Shown piece after piece: positions 1 to 7,055 of a DNA stretch of 17,395 nucleotides. Source of the stretch: Clostridiaceae bacterium (lineage in GTDB: Bacteria; Bacillota; Clostridia; Oscillospirales; QAMX01); contig JAEDGJ010000035.1 in assembly GCA_016297585.1 (NCBI GenBank), positions 1-17,395 on the forward strand. The letters are read 5' to 3'. A program made the position numbers and the translations under genes. How positions within the stretch are numbered: position 1 is the first letter of the stretch; every line of letters begins with the position of its first letter. Under the pieces are notes generated by a model, which saw only the letters and a program-made list of their open reading frames with translations, did not search any database and was not told the origin of the DNA.

Positions 1-268
1 AGCGAACCGCCTCTTCGACGGAAAACTCCGTCAGCCGGAAGGAAAGCCCATCCGCATCCCGGAAGCGCCCGGGGGACCCCGCCGGCATCCCGAAAACGAT
101 CAGCGGCGCGGATGCCGCGATGCTCTCCGCCGTCGCCGTATGAACATGCGCGGCAAGCGAGAAGCTCCGGTTCCGCCGCAAGTCCCTTACCATGCACACC
201 GTAAGCACCGCTGCCGCCAGAATGCCCGCCGCCAGCAACCAGATCCCTGCCTTTTTCCACCATCTCAT
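1..268 (-). CDS. Hypothetical membrane-anchored protein (5' part only)
   Basis: An open frame runs without a stop from ATG at 268 to the window edge, giving 89 complete codons; the C-terminus is off the window. AGGAGG (complement of 275-280) lies 6 nt upstream of the ATG and fixes the start; a second ATG at 263 is in another frame. The protein begins MRWWKKAGIW, followed by a hydrophobic stretch at about residues 7-26 and then basic residues (RDLRRNR). This looks like a signal anchor or uncleaved signal with the rest outside the membrane. The visible part after it, ending in LTEFSVEEAVR, matches no family I recognise. It is transcribed away from the amidohydrolase gene and shares a roughly 305-bp divergent intergenic region with it. 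The reading frame and membrane anchor are well supported; the function is unknown. Confidence 0.7.
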   Translation of the reverse strand, partial: MRWWKKAGIWLLAAGILAAAVLTVCMVRDLRRNRSFSLAAHVHTATAESIAASAPLIVFGMPAGSPGRFRDADGLSFRLTEFSVEEAVR

Positions 269-509
269 CGCCTTCCTCCTTTTTCTCGCCCAATTTTATC
301 GAAAACGTCTGTTATAACCGGTGTAAACGGCCGATTACCGGCATCTCCATTCTACCGTACGCTCTCCCGGCCGTCAAGCGGCACGGCACCCAAATCTCCC
401 CGCCCGTTTTTATGCACATCGCCCCGCCTTTTCCGGGCGGATTCCCCCGGGGATTCTTTTCCGAAACGATTTGACTGTTTGCGGAAACGACAAATCTGCG
501 CGCGGACGC
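269..509. other. Divergent intergenic region
   Basis: No credible ORF or RNA gene is seen here. A near-palindrome at 323-338 (14 of 16 positions symmetric, centre GGCC) and a loose TTTCCG/CGGAAA inverted pair at 458-487 are the only ordered elements. I could not identify a convincing promoter for the minus-strand gene that starts at 268; the AT-rich stretch at 291-318 could hold its -10. Confidence 0.5.
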
Positions 510-538
510 TTGACAGTCCGTCTTCCCGGGACTATAGT
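510..538 (+). promoter_or_regulatory. Sigma-A type promoter for the amidohydrolase at 574
   Basis: TTGACA (510-515), a 17-bp spacer and TATAGT (533-538) give a near-consensus promoter. Transcription would begin near 545. The ribosome site AGGAGGG (558-564) lies 9 nt before the ATG at 574, so the leader is only about 29 nt. Confidence 0.8.
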
Positions 539-573
539 GAACCTATCCTAGCCTTTCAGGAGGGAAACCACGC

Positions 574-1479
574 ATGGAAACGCTCAAAAAGTTTGATATC
601 CACATCCATACCGATATGTGGGGCGGCCGTGAGGTGCCGCGCTACGACGGCTCCCGGTTCGCGACGCCCGAGCAGCTCCGCGGCATGTACGCGCGTCTGG
701 GCATCGACCGCGGTCTGCTGCTGCCCGCCGTCAGCCCCGAAAACTCCTTTGCCTTTCAGGCAAACGAGCAGGCCGCCATCGTCGCCGCCGAAAACCCCGA
801 CCTGTTCGTCTGGGCCTGCAACATCGACCCGCGCATGGCCTACAACTCCCCGAAAAACGATCTGGGGCACTTCCTGCGCTACTACAAGGACATGGGCGCG
901 AAGGGCATGGGCGAGCTGACGCCGAACATCCCCGCCGACTGCGAGCTGCTTGACAACCTGTTCCGCGCCTGCGCCGAAAACGACCTGCCGGTCACAATCC
1001 ATCTCGCGCCGGAAACCGCGCGCTACGGCTGCTACGGCATCCAGGACTCCCTCGGCCTGCCGAGGCTGGAACGGGTGCTGAAAAAGTACCCCTCCCTTAA
1101 AATCTTCGGCCACTCGACGATGTTCTGGTCGCAGATCTCCGGCAACGTGACCGACGCCATCCTCCAGACCTATCCGTCCGGCCCGGTCGTCCCCGGCGGT
1201 CCGCTCGTCCGCCTGATGCGCGAAAACCCCAACCTCTACGGCGACATGTCCGCGGGCTCCGGCGGAAATGCCTTCATGCGCGACCCGGACTTCGGCTGCG
1301 CCTTCATCGAGGAGTTTCAGGACCGCCTGCTGTTCGGCACGGACATCTGCGACGTCCGCAACGATATGCGCCTTTCCTTCTGGCTCAACGAAATGGCCGG
1401 CGCGGGCAGGATCAGCGAAACCGCCTACCGGAAGATCTGCCGCGAAAACGCCGTGCGGCTGCTCGGGCTCGACGGGTAA
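574..1479 (+). CDS. Metal-dependent amidohydrolase (amidohydrolase_2 / COG2159-like)
   Basis: This 301-aa protein is predicted to be a cytoplasmic TIM-barrel hydrolase. It begins almost directly with the HxH metal motif (FDIHIH, H10 and H12). Further likely metal or catalytic residues are H143 (TIHLAPE), H180 (FGHSTMFW) and D257 (LLFGTD), so the full ligand set of this branch is present. Relatives include ACMSD-like decarboxylases and lactonases; the motifs do not give the substrate. AGGAGGG 9 nt upstream sets the start. It has its own promoter at 510-538 and is followed by a hairpin at 1536-1570, so it may be monocistronic with some readthrough to the HAD gene. Two more proteins of the same fold are encoded at 7054-8660, which suggests related substrates. 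Family is fairly certain, reaction unknown. Confidence 0.85.
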   Translation: METLKKFDIHIHTDMWGGREVPRYDGSRFATPEQLRGMYARLGIDRGLLLPAVSPENSFAFQANEQAAIVAAENPDLFVWACNIDPRMAYNSPKNDLGHFLRYYKDMGAKGMGELTPNIPADCELLDNLFRACAENDLPVTIHLAPETARYGCYGIQDSLGLPRLERVLKKYPSLKIFGHSTMFWSQISGNVTDAILQTYPSGPVVPGGPLVRLMRENPNLYGDMSAGSGGNAFMRDPDFGCAFIEEFQDRLLFGTDICDVRNDMRLSFWLNEMAGAGRISETAYRKICRENAVRLLGLDG

Positions 1480-1530
1480 CCTTTCTCTCCGATCCGAACC
1501 GGAAAGCTTCCCTTTCGGCGGCATCATTGC

Positions 1531-1559
1531 TTTACAAATCACCCGCATTATGGTATAAT
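1531..1559 (+). promoter_or_regulatory. Extended -10 promoter for the HAD gene
   Basis: TTTACA (1531-1536), a 17-bp spacer and a perfect TATAAT (1554-1559), preceded by TGG (1551-1553) as an extended -10. The predicted start is near 1566, with the ribosome site AGAAGGGG at 1575-1582. The whole -10 and most of the spacer lie inside the inverted repeat at 1536-1570. Confidence 0.8.
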
Positions 1560-1570
1560 GCGGGTGATTT
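1536..1570. terminator. 16-bp perfect hairpin, probable terminator overlapping a promoter
   Basis: The arms AAATCACCCGCATTAT (1536-1551) and ATAATGCGGGTGATTT (1555-1570) are perfect inverted complements around a 3-nt centre. The right arm ends in a T-rich run (ATTTTATT), as expected of an intrinsic terminator for the amidohydrolase gene; the A-rich left end could terminate minus-strand transcription. The same bases contain the next gene's -10, so the repeat could instead, or also, be an operator. Confidence 0.65.
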
Positions 1571-1590
1571 TATTAGAAGGGGTAACTTTC

Positions 1591-2424
1591 ATGGACAATA
1601 ACATCCGGCTGATCGCCGTAGACCTGGACGGAACGCTCTTAAACCGCAAAAAGGAGATGACGCCGCGCACGAAGGAGGCTCTCGCGGCCTGCGCGGAGGC
1701 CGGCATCATCGTCATGCCCGCGACCGGACGTCCCGCGACCGGCTTTCCCTATGTCGCGGAGAATCTGCCCGGCTTCCGCTACGCGCTGACCTCCAACGGC
1801 GCGCTGGTCTACGATTTTCAGGAAAAACGCGCGATCTACGAGGACCTTTTAAGCGTCGAAAACACGCTGAAGGTCATCGACTTCGCGGCAGACTACGACC
1901 TGATGGTCGACGTCTATACCGACGGCAACGGCTATTCCGAGCAGCGCAACCTCGACAACATCCGCCACTTCTTCTTTGCCGAGGGGATGATCGAGTACGT
2001 CCTGAAAACGCGCATTCCGGTGGAAAACATGCGCGAATTCGTGATCTCGCGCGGGCGTCCGGTCGAGAAGGTCGTGCTGTTTTTAAGCGACGTCTCCTTC
2101 AAGCCGGAGCTGGAGCGCCTGCTCGAGCCGTTTTCGTTCCTGAAGGTGACGGACGCGCTCGAAAACAACCTCGAGCTGAACAATTCGACCGCCAACAAGG
2201 GCGCGGCGCTGCTGCGCTTCGGCGAACGCCTCGGCATCGCGCGCGAGCAGATCATGGCGTTCGGCGACGGCCGGAACGACTGCGACATGATCCGCGCGGC
2301 GGGTGTCGGCGTCGCGATGGCCAACGCCTGCGATGAGCTCAAAGCCGTCGCCGACCGGGAGACCCTGTCGAATGAGGAAGACGGCGTCGCCTGGGCGATC
2401 GAGCACTGGGCGCTCGGGAAGTAA
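1591..2424 (+). CDS. Cof-type HAD-superfamily phosphatase (HAD-IIB)
   Basis: This 277-aa cytoplasmic phosphatase probably acts on sugar phosphates or similar small substrates. Motif I is VDLDGTLL, with nucleophile D11 and acid/base D13. ATGR is at 44-47, TSNGA follows at about residue 70, the Lys motif appears in NKGAALL, and the metal-binding loop is GDGRND (D226, N229, D230). The cap lies between, as in the IIB class, and the length is usual for Cof proteins. An ATG at 1558 is in frame but overlaps the -10 box, so I chose 1591, which follows AGAAGGGG at 8-nt spacing. The stop is 17 nt before the glycoside hydrolase start, so the two are probably cotranscribed. NtdB of Bacillus (kanosamine-6-phosphate phosphatase) belongs to this family, which is relevant given the aminotransferase and dehydrogenase genes downstream. 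Confidence 0.88.
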   Translation: MDNNIRLIAVDLDGTLLNRKKEMTPRTKEALAACAEAGIIVMPATGRPATGFPYVAENLPGFRYALTSNGALVYDFQEKRAIYEDLLSVENTLKVIDFAADYDLMVDVYTDGNGYSEQRNLDNIRHFFFAEGMIEYVLKTRIPVENMREFVISRGRPVEKVVLFLSDVSFKPELERLLEPFSFLKVTDALENNLELNNSTANKGAALLRFGERLGIAREQIMAFGDGRNDCDMIRAAGVGVAMANACDELKAVADRETLSNEEDGVAWAIEHWALGK

Positions 2425-2441
2425 AGGAGGGCGCGATTTTT

Positions 2442-4385
2442 GTGAAAACTCCCCTGTTTTCCGAGCCGTTTTTCGTCGGCTGCAACTACTGGGCGTCCCA
2501 CGCCGGCACGAATATGTGGCATATCTGGGACGAAGAGGTCGTCGCCGCCGACTTTGCCCGCATCGCCGCGCAGGGGCTGACCGTTCTGCGCGTCTTTCCG
2601 CTCTGGCCGGACTTCCAGCCCATCAAGACCCTGTACGGCGGCGGCGGCCAGCCGCGGGAGATCCGCATGGGCGAGGAGCCGCTGCCCGATACCGAAGCGG
2701 GACGGGCGGGCGTCGACGAAACGATGCTTGAGCGCTTCCTGCGGCTCTGCGACCTCGCCGAGGCGGCGGGGCTGCGCCTCATCGTCGGCCTGCTGACCGG
2801 CTGGATGAGCGGACGGCTCTACGTTCCCCCGGCGCTCGAGGGCAAAAACGTGCTGTGCGACCCGGAGGCGCTGGTCTGGGAGCTGAAATACGTCCGGCTG
2901 CTGGTATCGCGCCTGAAGGACCACCCCGCCGTCGCGGCGTGGGATCTCGGCAACGAGTGCAACTGCATGGGGAAGATCGAACGCCCCGAGGAAGCCGAGC
3001 TCTGGACGGCGGTGATCTCCGACGCCATCCGCGTCGCGGATCCCGAGGGCACGTCCTCCGGGCAGCGTCCGATCGTCTCCGGCATGCACGGCCTAAACCC
3101 CGGCGGCTTCTGGCGTCCCGACGCGCACGGCGCGTCCGTCGACATCCTGACGACGCACCCCTACCCCGCGTTCACGCCGTACTGCGACACGGACCCGCTC
3201 GGCGGCTACAAATCCTCCCAGCACGCGGTCGCGGAGAGCGTCTGGTACCGCGGACTCGGAAAGCGCCCCTGCTTTGCCGAGGAGGTCGGCACGCTCGGCC
3301 CGATGCTCTGCGACGAGCAGACCGCGGCGGACTACATCCATACCGTCCTCTACCAGCTCTGGTCGCACGACTGCCGCGGTCTGCTGTGGTGGTGCGCCGC
3401 CGAGCAGTCGCATCTGACGCACGCGCCCTACGACTGGGACGCCGTCGAGCGCGAGCTGGGGCTTTTCCGGCTCGACGGGTCGCCGAAGCCCGTGGCGCAG
3501 ACGCTCGCCGCGTTCTCGCGGAACGTCTGGCGCATCGGCGCGCTGCCGCCGCGCATCACGGACGCGGTCTGCGTCACGACGGCGGGCTACGACGCCTGGG
3601 GCGCGGCCTTCGGCGCGTTCCTGCTGGCGCGGCAGGCGGGGCTCGACATCGAATACGCCGACGGCGCAAAGCCGCTGCCGGACGCGCCCGCCTACATCCT
3701 CCCCTCCCTCGCCGGCGGCTCGGCGATGACGCGGCACGCCTGGTACGAGCTTTTCGACCGCGTTTCGGCGGGCGCGACGCTGTTTATGACGCTCGACACC
3801 GCGCTGCTGTCGCCGTTTACCGAAATCTGCGGCGTGCGCGTCCACACCCGCTCCCGCACGGACGGCGCGATCTCGATCTCGGTGCCCGATCTGCGCGAAC
3901 GGCTGAATATCACGGCGCCGTTCCGGCTGACGCTGGAGACGACCTCCGCGAAGGTGCTCGCGTCGGAGGGCGCAAACCCCGTCATGACGGAGAACACCTA
4001 CGGCAAAGGCCGCGTCGTCCTGCTGACGGTGCCCGTCGAGCGCTATGCCGCGATGACGCCGAACGTGCTCGAGACGACGGCGGTGTCGAAGCTCTACCGC
4101 CTCGCCGAGCTGCGCAGTCCCGCGCGCGCCGCGCAGTCGTCGGATCCTCTCATTACGGTCACGGAGCACATTCAGGACGAGAATACGCGCATTCTGACGT
4201 TCGTCAACCCGACGGCGGCTTCCCGCAAGACGACGGTGAAGCTCGCGGGCTTCTGGCGCTTCGGCGAGCTTCTCGGCGAGCAGCGCACAGAGACCGCGTC
4301 GGACGCCGTGCCGCGCGCCGTGGCGGAGGGATTTACCCTGACGCTCGCGCCCGACCGTGCGGCGGTCGTCACCATCCGCCGGTAA
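2442..4385 (+). CDS. Cytoplasmic GH5-like glycoside hydrolase with GATase-like second domain
   Basis: This 647-aa protein starts at GTG, with AAAGGAGGG (2423-2431) 10 nt upstream. It has no signal peptide, so it should act inside the cell on an imported saccharide. Residues about 8-345 form a (beta/alpha)8 clan GH-A catalytic domain: FFVGCNYW at the first strand, the acid/base in WDLGNE (N171, E172), HPYP (H239), and a nucleophile region CFAEEVG (E280 or E281) followed by LLWW near 316. Residues about 375-530 resemble the glutamine-amidotransferase-like domain of GH42-type beta-galactosidases (AYILPSLAGG, GATLFMTLDTALL). The last 110 or so residues look like a small beta domain. It could be a mannosidase, glucosidase or galactosidase; the motifs do not decide. 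It follows the HAD gene closely, and the next gene has its own promoter. Confidence 0.82.
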   Translation: MKTPLFSEPFFVGCNYWASHAGTNMWHIWDEEVVAADFARIAAQGLTVLRVFPLWPDFQPIKTLYGGGGQPREIRMGEEPLPDTEAGRAGVDETMLERFLRLCDLAEAAGLRLIVGLLTGWMSGRLYVPPALEGKNVLCDPEALVWELKYVRLLVSRLKDHPAVAAWDLGNECNCMGKIERPEEAELWTAVISDAIRVADPEGTSSGQRPIVSGMHGLNPGGFWRPDAHGASVDILTTHPYPAFTPYCDTDPLGGYKSSQHAVAESVWYRGLGKRPCFAEEVGTLGPMLCDEQTAADYIHTVLYQLWSHDCRGLLWWCAAEQSHLTHAPYDWDAVERELGLFRLDGSPKPVAQTLAAFSRNVWRIGALPPRITDAVCVTTAGYDAWGAAFGAFLLARQAGLDIEYADGAKPLPDAPAYILPSLAGGSAMTRHAWYELFDRVSAGATLFMTLDTALLSPFTEICGVRVHTRSRTDGAISISVPDLRERLNITAPFRLTLETTSAKVLASEGANPVMTENTYGKGRVVLLTVPVERYAAMTPNVLETTAVSKLYRLAELRSPARAAQSSDPLITVTEHIQDENTRILTFVNPTAASRKTTVKLAGFWRFGELLGEQRTETASDAVPRAVAEGFTLTLAPDRAAVVTIRR

Positions 4386-4413
4386 AAAAGACAAATCGGC
4401 CCAGTTTTCCATC

Positions 4414-4436
4414 GTTTCCGAATTGACTTCGGAAAC
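4414..4436. promoter_or_regulatory. Perfect 9-bp inverted repeat over a -35 box (candidate operator)
   Basis: GTTTCCGAA (4414-4422) and TTCGGAAAC (4428-4436) are perfect inverted complements with a 5-nt centre. The first five bases of the -35 TTGACT form that centre. A dimeric repressor bound here would block the aminotransferase promoter. It is not followed by a T-run, so a terminator is unlikely. Confidence 0.55.
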
Positions 4437-4451
4437 ACGGCATGCTACACT
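4423..4451 (+). promoter_or_regulatory. Extended -10 promoter for the aminotransferase operon
   Basis: TTGACT (4423-4428), a 17-bp spacer and TACACT (4446-4451), with TGC directly before the -10. The predicted start is near 4458, leaving a 30-nt leader with AAAAGGA (4475-4481) as ribosome site. Confidence 0.75.
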
Positions 4452-4487
4452 GGTTTTGCCTCACAGAAAGGAACAAAAGGAATATCC

Positions 4488-5657
4488 ATGTATCGCATCG
4501 GTAAAGAAGAAGCCGAAGCCGCCTCCCGTGTCATCGAAAGCGGCAGTCTCTTTCGCGTCGGCTCCGTCCGCCATGAGGTGGAGAGCTTTGAACGCGCGTT
4601 TTCGGAACGCATCGGCGTTTCCCACACCCTGCTGCTGTCCGGCGGCACCGGCGCGCTTGCGGCTGCGCTCGTCGCCATCGGCATCGGCCCCGGAGACGAG
4701 GTGATCGTCCCGGCCTATACCTTCATCGCCTCCCCCATCGCCGTGTTGATGACCGGCGCGGTGCCCGTCATCGCCGAGGTGGACGAGACCCTGACGCTCG
4801 ACCCGGAAGACGTCCGGCGCAAGCTCTCCCCCCATACCCGCGCGCTCCTGCCGGTGCATATCCAGGGCTTCCCCTGCGATATGGCGCAGCTGATGGACAT
4901 CGCGCGCGAGCATGACCTGCGCGTCGTCGAGGACGCGTGCCAGTCGGCGGGCGGCAGCTTCCGCGGACAGGCCTTAGGCTCCATCGGAGACGCGGGCGCG
5001 TTCTCGTTCAACGCCTTCAAGATCATCACCGCGGGCGAGGGCGGCGCGTTTGTCACGAGCAACGAGGACTATTACCGCCGCGCGGTGCTGTATCACGACT
5101 GCGGCGCGGCGTTCTGGTCGCGCGACACCGTTGCGGGTACGATCCCGTTCGCGGGCTCGAACCTCCGCGCGTCCGAGATCACCGGTGCGATCATGCGCGT
5201 CCAGCTCTCCCGTCTCGACGGCATCCTCGCCGACCTGCGGCGCGTCAAGCGCACCATGACGGAGCGTCTCTCGGCGGACGCGCGCTTCCGCGAGAAGGCG
5301 GCCTTCATCCCGTCGCACGACCCGGACGGCGACTGCGGCACCACGCTCGGCCTGCGCTTTCCGGACGCCGAAACGGCGGCAGCGTTCGCGGCGGCCATCG
5401 GCGGCAACCGGCCTTTCGATACGGAGCGTCATGTCTACACGCACTGGGACGCGGTGCTCGGCAAGCGCGGCGCCGGTACGAGCTTCCAGAATCCCTATCT
5501 GCTGCCGCAGAATCAGGGGCTCCAGACGGATTATTCGCCGGATATGTGTCCACGCACGCTCGACTACCTGTCGCGCAGCGTCTATCTGCCGCTGCACTGC
5601 GACTGGGATGACGGCGTGATCGACGACAAGATCAATACCATCCTCAAATCTTTATAA
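4488..5657 (+). CDS. DegT/DnrJ/EryC1/StrS-family PLP aminotransferase
   Basis: This 389-aa cytoplasmic enzyme is predicted to transfer an amino group, usually from glutamate or glutamine, to a keto-sugar or keto-cyclitol. Fold-type I landmarks are SGGTGALAAAL (51-61, phosphate binding), PAYTFIAS (75-82), VVEDACQSAG (D149 would contact the PLP nitrogen) and SFNAFKIITAGEGG, where K178 is the Schiff-base lysine. The length is usual for the family. The ATG at 4488 is preceded by AAAAGGA at 6 nt. The stop lies 14 nt before the Gfo/Idh/MocA gene, so the dehydrogenase could supply the keto substrate. This pairing is known from amino-sugar and aminocyclitol pathways (NtdC/NtdA; scyllo-inositol dehydrogenase with StsC). 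The start region has its own promoter and an operator-like repeat. Family certain; substrate unknown. Confidence 0.92.
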   Translation: MYRIGKEEAEAASRVIESGSLFRVGSVRHEVESFERAFSERIGVSHTLLLSGGTGALAAALVAIGIGPGDEVIVPAYTFIASPIAVLMTGAVPVIAEVDETLTLDPEDVRRKLSPHTRALLPVHIQGFPCDMAQLMDIAREHDLRVVEDACQSAGGSFRGQALGSIGDAGAFSFNAFKIITAGEGGAFVTSNEDYYRRAVLYHDCGAAFWSRDTVAGTIPFAGSNLRASEITGAIMRVQLSRLDGILADLRRVKRTMTERLSADARFREKAAFIPSHDPDGDCGTTLGLRFPDAETAAAFAAAIGGNRPFDTERHVYTHWDAVLGKRGAGTSFQNPYLLPQNQGLQTDYSPDMCPRTLDYLSRSVYLPLHCDWDDGVIDDKINTILKSL

Positions 5658-5671
5658 AGGAGTGTATATTC

Positions 5672-6556
5672 ATGTTCCGCATCGGTATTTTAGGTTCCGA
5701 GAACTCCCATGCCACCGCTTTTTCCCGCATCTTCAACGGTCTTGACCCGAAGTGCGAGATGAAGTACCCGGATATGCGCGTTGTGGGCTGCTTTGGCCAC
5801 TATCCGGAGGAAAACCAGAAGCTGAAAGACAGCTGCGGTCTGGATTTCATCGCCGATAAGCCCGAGGATATGCTCGGCAAGGTGGACGCCGTCATGGTCA
5901 CCGCCCGCAACGGCCAGTTCCACCCCGAATTTGCCCGTCCCTTCATCGAAGCCGGCATCCCCGCCTTCATCGACAAGCCGTTTGCCAACTGCGGCTGCGA
6001 AGCGGTCAAGCTCGCGCGTCTTGCCAAGGAAAAGAACGTCCCGCTCGTCGGCGGCTCCTCCACGAAGCTCTGCTACGACGTGCGCATGATGGCCTTCTTC
6101 CGCAAGAACAGCCTTGAGGCGGTCTACGGCGGTTCCGTCGCGGCGCCGCTGAACATGGATAACCCCTACGGCGGCTTCTACTTCTATTCCTCCCACCTCG
6201 CCGAGATCAGCATGACCATCTTCGGCTACAATCCGAAGTCCGTCCGTGCCTTCCGCAACGGCAACAACGTCACCGCCATCGCCCATTACGACGGCTTCGA
6301 CGTTTCGAACCACTTCATCGACGGCAACTACTCCTACTCCGCGTCCATCTACGGCAAGGGCAAGACCTTCTCCCGCGATCTCGACATCTCGATGTGCTAC
6401 CAGCACGAGTGCGAGATCTTCGTCGACATGCTCCGCACCGGCAAGATGTCCCACTCCTACGAGCATCTCGTCGCGCCCGTCGTCTATCTCAACGCCATCA
6501 AGAAGTCCTTCGAGAACGGCGGCGAGGAAGTCGCGCTCGAGTTCCCGGAGATCTGA
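5672..6556 (+). CDS. Gfo/Idh/MocA-family NAD(P)-dependent oxidoreductase
   Basis: This 294-aa protein has the two-domain architecture of sugar and cyclitol dehydrogenases. The N-terminal Rossmann motif is GILGSENSHA (5-14), an unusual form of GxGxxG. The catalytic lysine lies in FIDKP (K102), the family's EKP motif with Asp for Glu. H175 in SSHLAEIS corresponds in position to the conserved His of the second domain. At 294 aa it is shorter than the usual 330-380 aa. AAAGGAG (5656-5662) sits 9 nt before the ATG and overlaps the aminotransferase stop, so the two genes are an operon. Likely role: oxidising a sugar or cyclitol hydroxyl to the ketone that the aminotransferase then aminates, or the reverse in catabolism. 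Which hydroxyl and which cofactor cannot be told from the sequence. Confidence 0.88.
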   Translation: MFRIGILGSENSHATAFSRIFNGLDPKCEMKYPDMRVVGCFGHYPEENQKLKDSCGLDFIADKPEDMLGKVDAVMVTARNGQFHPEFARPFIEAGIPAFIDKPFANCGCEAVKLARLAKEKNVPLVGGSSTKLCYDVRMMAFFRKNSLEAVYGGSVAAPLNMDNPYGGFYFYSSHLAEISMTIFGYNPKSVRAFRNGNNVTAIAHYDGFDVSNHFIDGNYSYSASIYGKGKTFSRDLDISMCYQHECEIFVDMLRTGKMSHSYEHLVAPVVYLNAIKKSFENGGEEVALEFPEI

Positions 6557-6566
6557 CCCTGCCGCG

Positions 6567-6998
6567 ATGATCATCCGTGAGATCGCCTGGGGCAGCCCGG
6601 ACTATGCCGCGGCCGTCTCCCTGCGCAACGACCTGCTCTGCCTGCCCGTCGGCGCTTCGATCTTCTCAAGCGATCTGCGGCAGGAAAAGGACAGCTTTCA
6701 CTTTGCGGCCTTCGACGCCGAGGGCCGCATGACCGGCACGCTGATCCTCGCGCCGGACTCCGATACGCAGTTTCACGTCCGGCAGGTCGCCGTCCTTCCC
6801 GCGATGCGCGGGCAGGGTACGGGACACGCGCTGATGGCGCATGCCGAGGCGTTCGCCCGTGCAAGGGGCGTGCGCACCCTCCGTCTCGACGCCCGCACCA
6901 ACGCGCGGCGCTTCTATCTCGCCTGCGGCTTTACCGTCTGCGGCGAGCCCTTCGGACGGGTGGATCTGCGCCTGACGCCGATGCAGAAGCAGCTTTGA
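6567..6998 (+). CDS. GNAT-family N-acetyltransferase
   Basis: This 143-aa protein is predicted to transfer an acetyl group from acetyl-CoA to an amine. The CoA pyrophosphate loop is RGQGTG (81-86) after the beta4 strand VRQVAVLPAM, followed by helix alpha3 and the beta5/alpha4 region ARRFYLACGF. The open frame extends far upstream, but that part overlaps the oxidoreductase gene in another frame; the ATG at 6567, 10 nt after its stop, is the sensible start. There is no good Shine-Dalgarno sequence (only GGAG at 6547-6550, 16 nt away), so translation may depend on coupling to the oxidoreductase. Lying last in an operon with an aminotransferase, it could N-acetylate the amino group made there. 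That is inference; many GNATs act elsewhere. Confidence 0.85.
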   Translation: MIIREIAWGSPDYAAAVSLRNDLLCLPVGASIFSSDLRQEKDSFHFAAFDAEGRMTGTLILAPDSDTQFHVRQVAVLPAMRGQGTGHALMAHAEAFARARGVRTLRLDARTNARRFYLACGFTVCGEPFGRVDLRLTPMQKQL

Positions 6999-7006
6999 TT
7001 TTTAGC

Positions 7007-7055
7007 AAAAAGAACGGCTCCCGGAACTTTTCAGAGTCCCGGGAGCCGGTTTTTT
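7007..7055. terminator. Bidirectional intrinsic terminator between convergent operons
   Basis: The 10-bp arms CGGCTCCCGG (7015-7024) and CCGGGAGCCG (7039-7048) flank a 14-nt loop. TTTTTT (7050-7055) follows on the plus strand. AAAAA (7007-7011) gives a T-run on the minus strand. It ends both the GNAT operon and the amidohydrolase pair. Confidence 0.9.

Noticed and set aside
140..919. Plus-strand ORF of 259 codons across 140-919
   Set aside because: It spans the divergent intergenic region and overlaps the amidohydrolase in another frame. It is very rich in Pro, Arg and Ser and has no recognisable motif, typical of a shadow frame in GC-rich DNA.
2855..4426. 523-codon plus-strand ORF and 439-codon minus-strand ORF over the glycoside hydrolase
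   Set aside because: Both are Arg/Ala/Gly-rich shadows of the GH gene, whose own frame carries catalytic motifs and a proper ribosome site.
6246..6566. N-terminal extension of the GNAT frame
   Set aside because: It lies wholly within the oxidoreductase gene, is mostly Ser/Thr/Ala/Pro, and the GNAT fold is complete from the ATG at 6567.
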